Shown here piece by piece: positions 60,154-64,000 of a DNA stretch of 64,000 bases (position 1 is the first letter of the stretch; each line of letters starts with the position of its first letter). The notes under the pieces are model-generated. The model made no database searches. It had not been told where the DNA came from and saw only the letters and a program-made list of their open reading frames with translations. A program made the translations under genes and the position numbers. The stretch comes from Physcomitrium patens (Eukaryota; Streptophyta; Bryopsida; Funariales; Funariaceae): NCBI RefSeq assembly GCF_000002425.4, contig NC_037273.1, positions 6,899,506 to 6,963,505 on the forward strand. Reading direction: 5' to 3'.

Positions 60154-63100
60154 ATGGAGGGAACAAACGCCCCTGTTGCAATGGAGGAGACGGCTGCTCC
60201 GACTCTGAGCAAAAAGGAGAAGGCGAAGCTGGCTAAACTTGCTGAGAAGAAATTGAAAAAGGAAATGGCAGCGGCTCAATTGAACCAGGAAGAGGATGAT
60301 CCATTGGCAGGGAACTACGGTGATGTTGTCATGGAGAATTTGCAGAGTAAAGAGAAGAGTTGTCGTGTGTGGACCAACGTTGGGGATTTGGGGCAAGATC
60401 ACTCGGGTCAGACTGTGTTGGTACGCGGGAGAGTTCACACTGTTCGTGGTAAAGGAAGTCTGGGCTTTTTGGTTGTTAGAGAGGCGGGTCACACAGTTCA
60501 GTGTGTTGCAGCGGTGAAGGAAAACGTGGTTAGCAAGGGCATGATCAAGTATGTGGGGAAGCTGAACAAGGAGAGCATTGTCGATGTGGAGGGAGTCGTG
60601 GTTGTTCCGCCCAAGCCCGTGGAGGGGACCTCTCAACCGGTATGTCTTATGTGAGGCGATGGGATTTTTGTGTTTGATCATTGTATCAAGCAGAAAGTAA
60701 CTGTAGTTTCACTAAGGGTTTATGAACGGTGAAGCTTATCGATTTAACGTGACACTATGAATGTGAATTCAGGTCGAATTACATGTTTCAAAGATCTATT
60801 GTATTAGCAAGGCTGCGGTTCAGCTCCCCATCAATTTGGAAGATGCTGCTAGAAGCGAACTAGACCTTCAGAAAGGCGAACAGGTAACTGATTTCTCGCA
60901 CACTGTACTTCAACATTGTTCAGCTTACACATTGTGAACAACTGACACAGTTTTTTCTTCAAGTACTTGCTGCGAGTGGTTTCTTAAGGATCACAATAGC
61001 TCTACGTTTTTCGTGATGTTTTAACCCCTTCACTATGTCGATACACTGATACAATATTGGTTATGAGGTTTTGCAGGAAGGTATCCAGTATGTGCGAGTG
61101 GGGCAGGACACGAGGCTGAACAATCGCGTTATTGATTTACGCACGCCTGCCAATCAGGCTATCTTTCGCATTCAGTGCCAAGTCTCAGCTGTTAGTATTT
61201 ATAGCCTTTACTTTTTGGTTTCGCCCATTCGTCGTATGTTTTGATAACTTGGTGTGTTACGATTATGTATGCTCTTACTATGGCAAATGTTGTTTTCTTC
61301 TGTCTTATTTCTATCAAGTGCGTAGTGGTTAACGGAGAATTATCTACCTTTGGTATCTTTAAGACGGTCTTCTGTATAGAGTTCCACGTATATTATTTGC
61401 CTCAATTTCGTAGGTAACTCGGCATGTGCCATCCGGCTCTCGTGTTCGATCGTTCAAATGTATTCATTATTTGAATATTGAATCATGCAGCTGTTCAGAC
61501 AAGCACTTCTAGATGAGAATTTTGTGGAATTACACACCCCCAAGTTGATTGCTGGAGCCAGTGAGGGAGGTTCATCAGTTTTCAAGCTGGACTACAAGGG
61601 CCAGCCTGCATGTCTTGCACAATCTCCACAGCTGCACAAACAAATGGCCATTTGTGCTGATTTTGGGCGCGTTTTTGAGATTGGACCAGTGTTCCGTGCA
61701 GAAGACTCTTTCACCCATCGACACCTGTGTGAATTCACAGGTCTCGATTTTGAGATGGAGATCAAGGAGCACTACTTTGAGGTAGCTTGTGATGCCATGT
61801 ACCGGCTAACCCACGAATTGCAAAGCTACCGTACCATGCTCATAAACTTTATAAGCACCTTATTCTGGTGGATTACTTTAATCAATCCTGCTGACGTTCA
61901 TAACATGTATTTTCTCCGAATGTAGGTTTAACGGAGGACTTCATTCTGGCATCTTATCGAAAGGTTTCGTAGTAGTTGCGCTTAAAGCTTGGAATGGTGC
62001 GATTGCAGGTTCTGGATGTACTTGAGAAAGTATTTCTCACGATTTTTGATGGTCTAAACACGAAGTGTGCCAAGCAGTTGGAGGCTATCAATGAGCAGTA
62101 TCCATTTGAGCCTCTTAAGGTTTGTTCAGCTTTGTTGCTGTAAGACGTTTAATGCTAAGTTCAAAAATTCTGATGACTACATGATGAAGTTCCCTCTAGC
62201 AAAGGCTAGATTTAATTTGATTCGGTAGGCATCCAACGAAGAAATCGATAGCATGCCGTGGTTGCGGTTATTGACCTTGTGCATCTTATGCTTTCTGCAG
62301 TATTTGCCTCAAACATTGAGGCTTACATTTGCTGAGGGCGTTGCAATTCTTAAGGTTAGTTTTCATCAGCAGTTTGAATCATATTATTGGATCTCGTCGC
62401 AATGCTAGAGTGTCGAGGTAGCCTTAATTATGTAATAGTTGCATCAAACTACATGCTTTTGTCTTACAATTTTGAATGGTTTTAGGAAGCGGGTATCGAG
62501 GTAGACCCTATGGCTGATTTCAATACCGAGACCGAGAAAACACTTGGGAAACTCGTGAAAGAAAGGTAATTCTCAAAACTACATCAGTTGTCTCGATGTG
62601 CTATTATTGATCACAGTGGTTCAACTCGACTAGTGCTGGAATCAGTTTTACAGCTATAATGCCTAATCATGCGAGTATTATTGCTTTTGAGCCCTTTCTT
62701 ACTAGCATATCTGACAAAGTGTTCCTTGTGTCTGGCAGGTACAAGACTGACTTCTATGTTCTGCACCGTTATCCCTCTGGAATCAGGCCATTTTACACGA
62801 TGCCATGCTGGGACGACAAAAGCTACAGCAACTCTTTTGATGTCTTTATTCGAGGTGAGGACCTATCTACATTAAAAACCAAATGCTAGATTTGAGGCAA
62901 CATTTTCGCGTCAAAAAATGTGATGTTTGACTTTTCGATTTATACTCTCTTCGAAGTTCTTTAACTTAAACCTAAATTTGGCGATTAATAGGAAAGGAGA
63001 ATTCTTACGAAATCTGTGCATTGTAACCAAGCATTAGATTATCTTTGAAGTCTTTCAGCTTGTGATCCAGTTGATTTTGTAGATAGAACATGTGGGTTCA

Positions 63101-63557
63101 CCAAGTTTGTAAAAGACACATAATTAGAAACTTTCTAATGCTACATTTTACTCTTGTGATCTTTTAGGGGAGGAGATTATTTCGGGAGCTCAACGTATTC
63201 ATGACCCAGAGTTGCTGACGAAGAGGGCAACCGAGTGTGGAATTGATGTCAAATCCCTTACCACATATATCGACTCCTTCAGGTATTTCCAAGTTTGTTA
63301 TATTGTGCCTCATAATTTTCATGGCGGATGGTTCCGTCGTTTTACTGGCTAATTGATGCACTACTTTTTGCTTCAGTGCTTAATGTCCTTGAATAACTTT
63401 TAACCTTCAACTTGTTCCATTTGTCCACAGATATGGAGCACCCCCACATGGAGGTGCTGGTGTAGGCCTAGAACGTGTGGTAATGCTCTTCTGTGCTCTG
63501 AATAACATTCGAAAGACGTCCTTGTTCCCTCGTGACCCACAGAGGCTAGCGCCATGA
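60154..63557 (+). CDS. Cytosolic aspartyl-tRNA synthetase
   Basis: Ten exons: 60154-60639, 60773-60883, 61077-61190, 61491-61781, 62009-62119, 62301-62354, 62486-62565, 62739-62854, 63168-63282 and 63431-63557. They total 1605 bases, 534 residues plus TGA, normal for eukaryotic cytosolic AspRS. It charges tRNA-Asp with aspartate. A lysine-rich N-terminal helix ([20 protein letters not shown]) is the eukaryotic tRNA-binding extension. Next comes the OB-fold anticodon-binding domain (about residues 75-200, with [15 protein letters not shown]). The class II catalytic domain holds the flipping-loop and aspartate region [10 protein letters not shown] and SPQLHKQM, motif 2 in [15 protein letters not shown], and motif 3 near the C-terminus in [11 protein letters not shown]. 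No organelle targeting sequence is seen. All motifs are intact. Confidence 0.97.
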
Positions 63558-64000
63558 GAGTGAATTAGTCACTTCCATTCTTGACCTCTGAAGAGATTTT
63601 GAACCTTATTTCTGATTGAGACTGAAATTTATATCCAATTCACATACGAACGGAATGAATGGCCTATGATTAACCATCAATCTTTTTAAAAGGTTGATAA
63701 TTTTTTGTTTATTTTCGTCATAATTTATGCACGTGGATCCTGTCGAGATCTTGGTACAATTCTTCACCTGTCTAAAGTGCTGCTTACCACGATAACTCTG
63801 AAACCACAACCAATATAATGTGCAATACAATCACGATGATGCAATTGGTGTCGTAGAATGTGTTTTCTGAATTTGCTTTCTAACATGGAACACTATACTC
63901 ATACATGCAATTCCTTAAATTACAGAAGCAGCGATTAAGCTCTGCCATTAAGCACCAGACAGCTAAAGACCCTGAAATCCTAACTTATTCGCCGCAGACG
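63558..64000 (+). other. AspRS 3' UTR and downstream flank
   Basis: Short stretch after the AspRS stop. It is probably 3' UTR for the first few hundred bases. No other gene is recognised before the window ends. Confidence 0.6.

Overview
The window looks like nuclear DNA of a land plant. The genes have many short GT-AG introns. The families are plant ones: a PICKLE-type CHD3 remodeler, an ACS10/12-type aminotransferase, an SRC2-like C2 protein and a MEX1 (chloroplast maltose exporter) relative. Compact gene bodies near 50% G+C sit in very AT-rich intergenic DNA with CpG-poor, decayed LTR elements. This would fit a bryophyte such as a moss, but the sequence does not prove the species or lineage.

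Layout: 78-7902 (+) is the C-terminal part of a PICKLE/CHD3 gene, cut by the left window edge. 10565-13780 (-) is a class 3 lipase with 8 exons. 15473-16275 (-) is a C2-domain, glycine-rich-tail protein. 17921-32826 is one old Ty1/copia element bounded by the 5-bp duplication AAAGG. A Ty3/gypsy element lies inside it on the opposite strand (19865-29152), and that element has itself received at least three LTR-like insertions, two of them in inverted orientation. 37506-40859 (+) is cytosolic malate dehydrogenase. 44126-46022 (+) is a divergent, apparently truncated MEX1-family gene whose first exon shares a near-identical inverted duplicate with DNA about 1 kb upstream. 48021-50057 (-) is an ACS10/12-like aminotransferase. 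55959-58482 (+) is a probably plastid-targeted HAD phosphatase of the N-acylneuraminate-9-phosphatase type. 60154-63557 (+) is cytosolic aspartyl-tRNA synthetase. The rest is AT-rich DNA with microsatellites.

The genes are unrelated housekeeping or regulatory loci, each with its own promoter; there is no operon-like logic. Exon models for the lipase, malate dehydrogenase, aminotransferase, HAD phosphatase and AspRS were built by hand from splice sites and family similarity. Each adds up to an uninterrupted reading frame (496, 333, 514, 345 and 534 residues), as do the 1017 visible residues of the CHD3 gene. I found no convincing new defence-like or enzymatic system. The most unusual items are the MEX1-like locus with its inverted duplication, the nested retroelement with inverted LTR-like arms, a 15-residue tandem repeat in the CHD3 tail, and a compact 24-bp hairpin upstream of the C2 gene.
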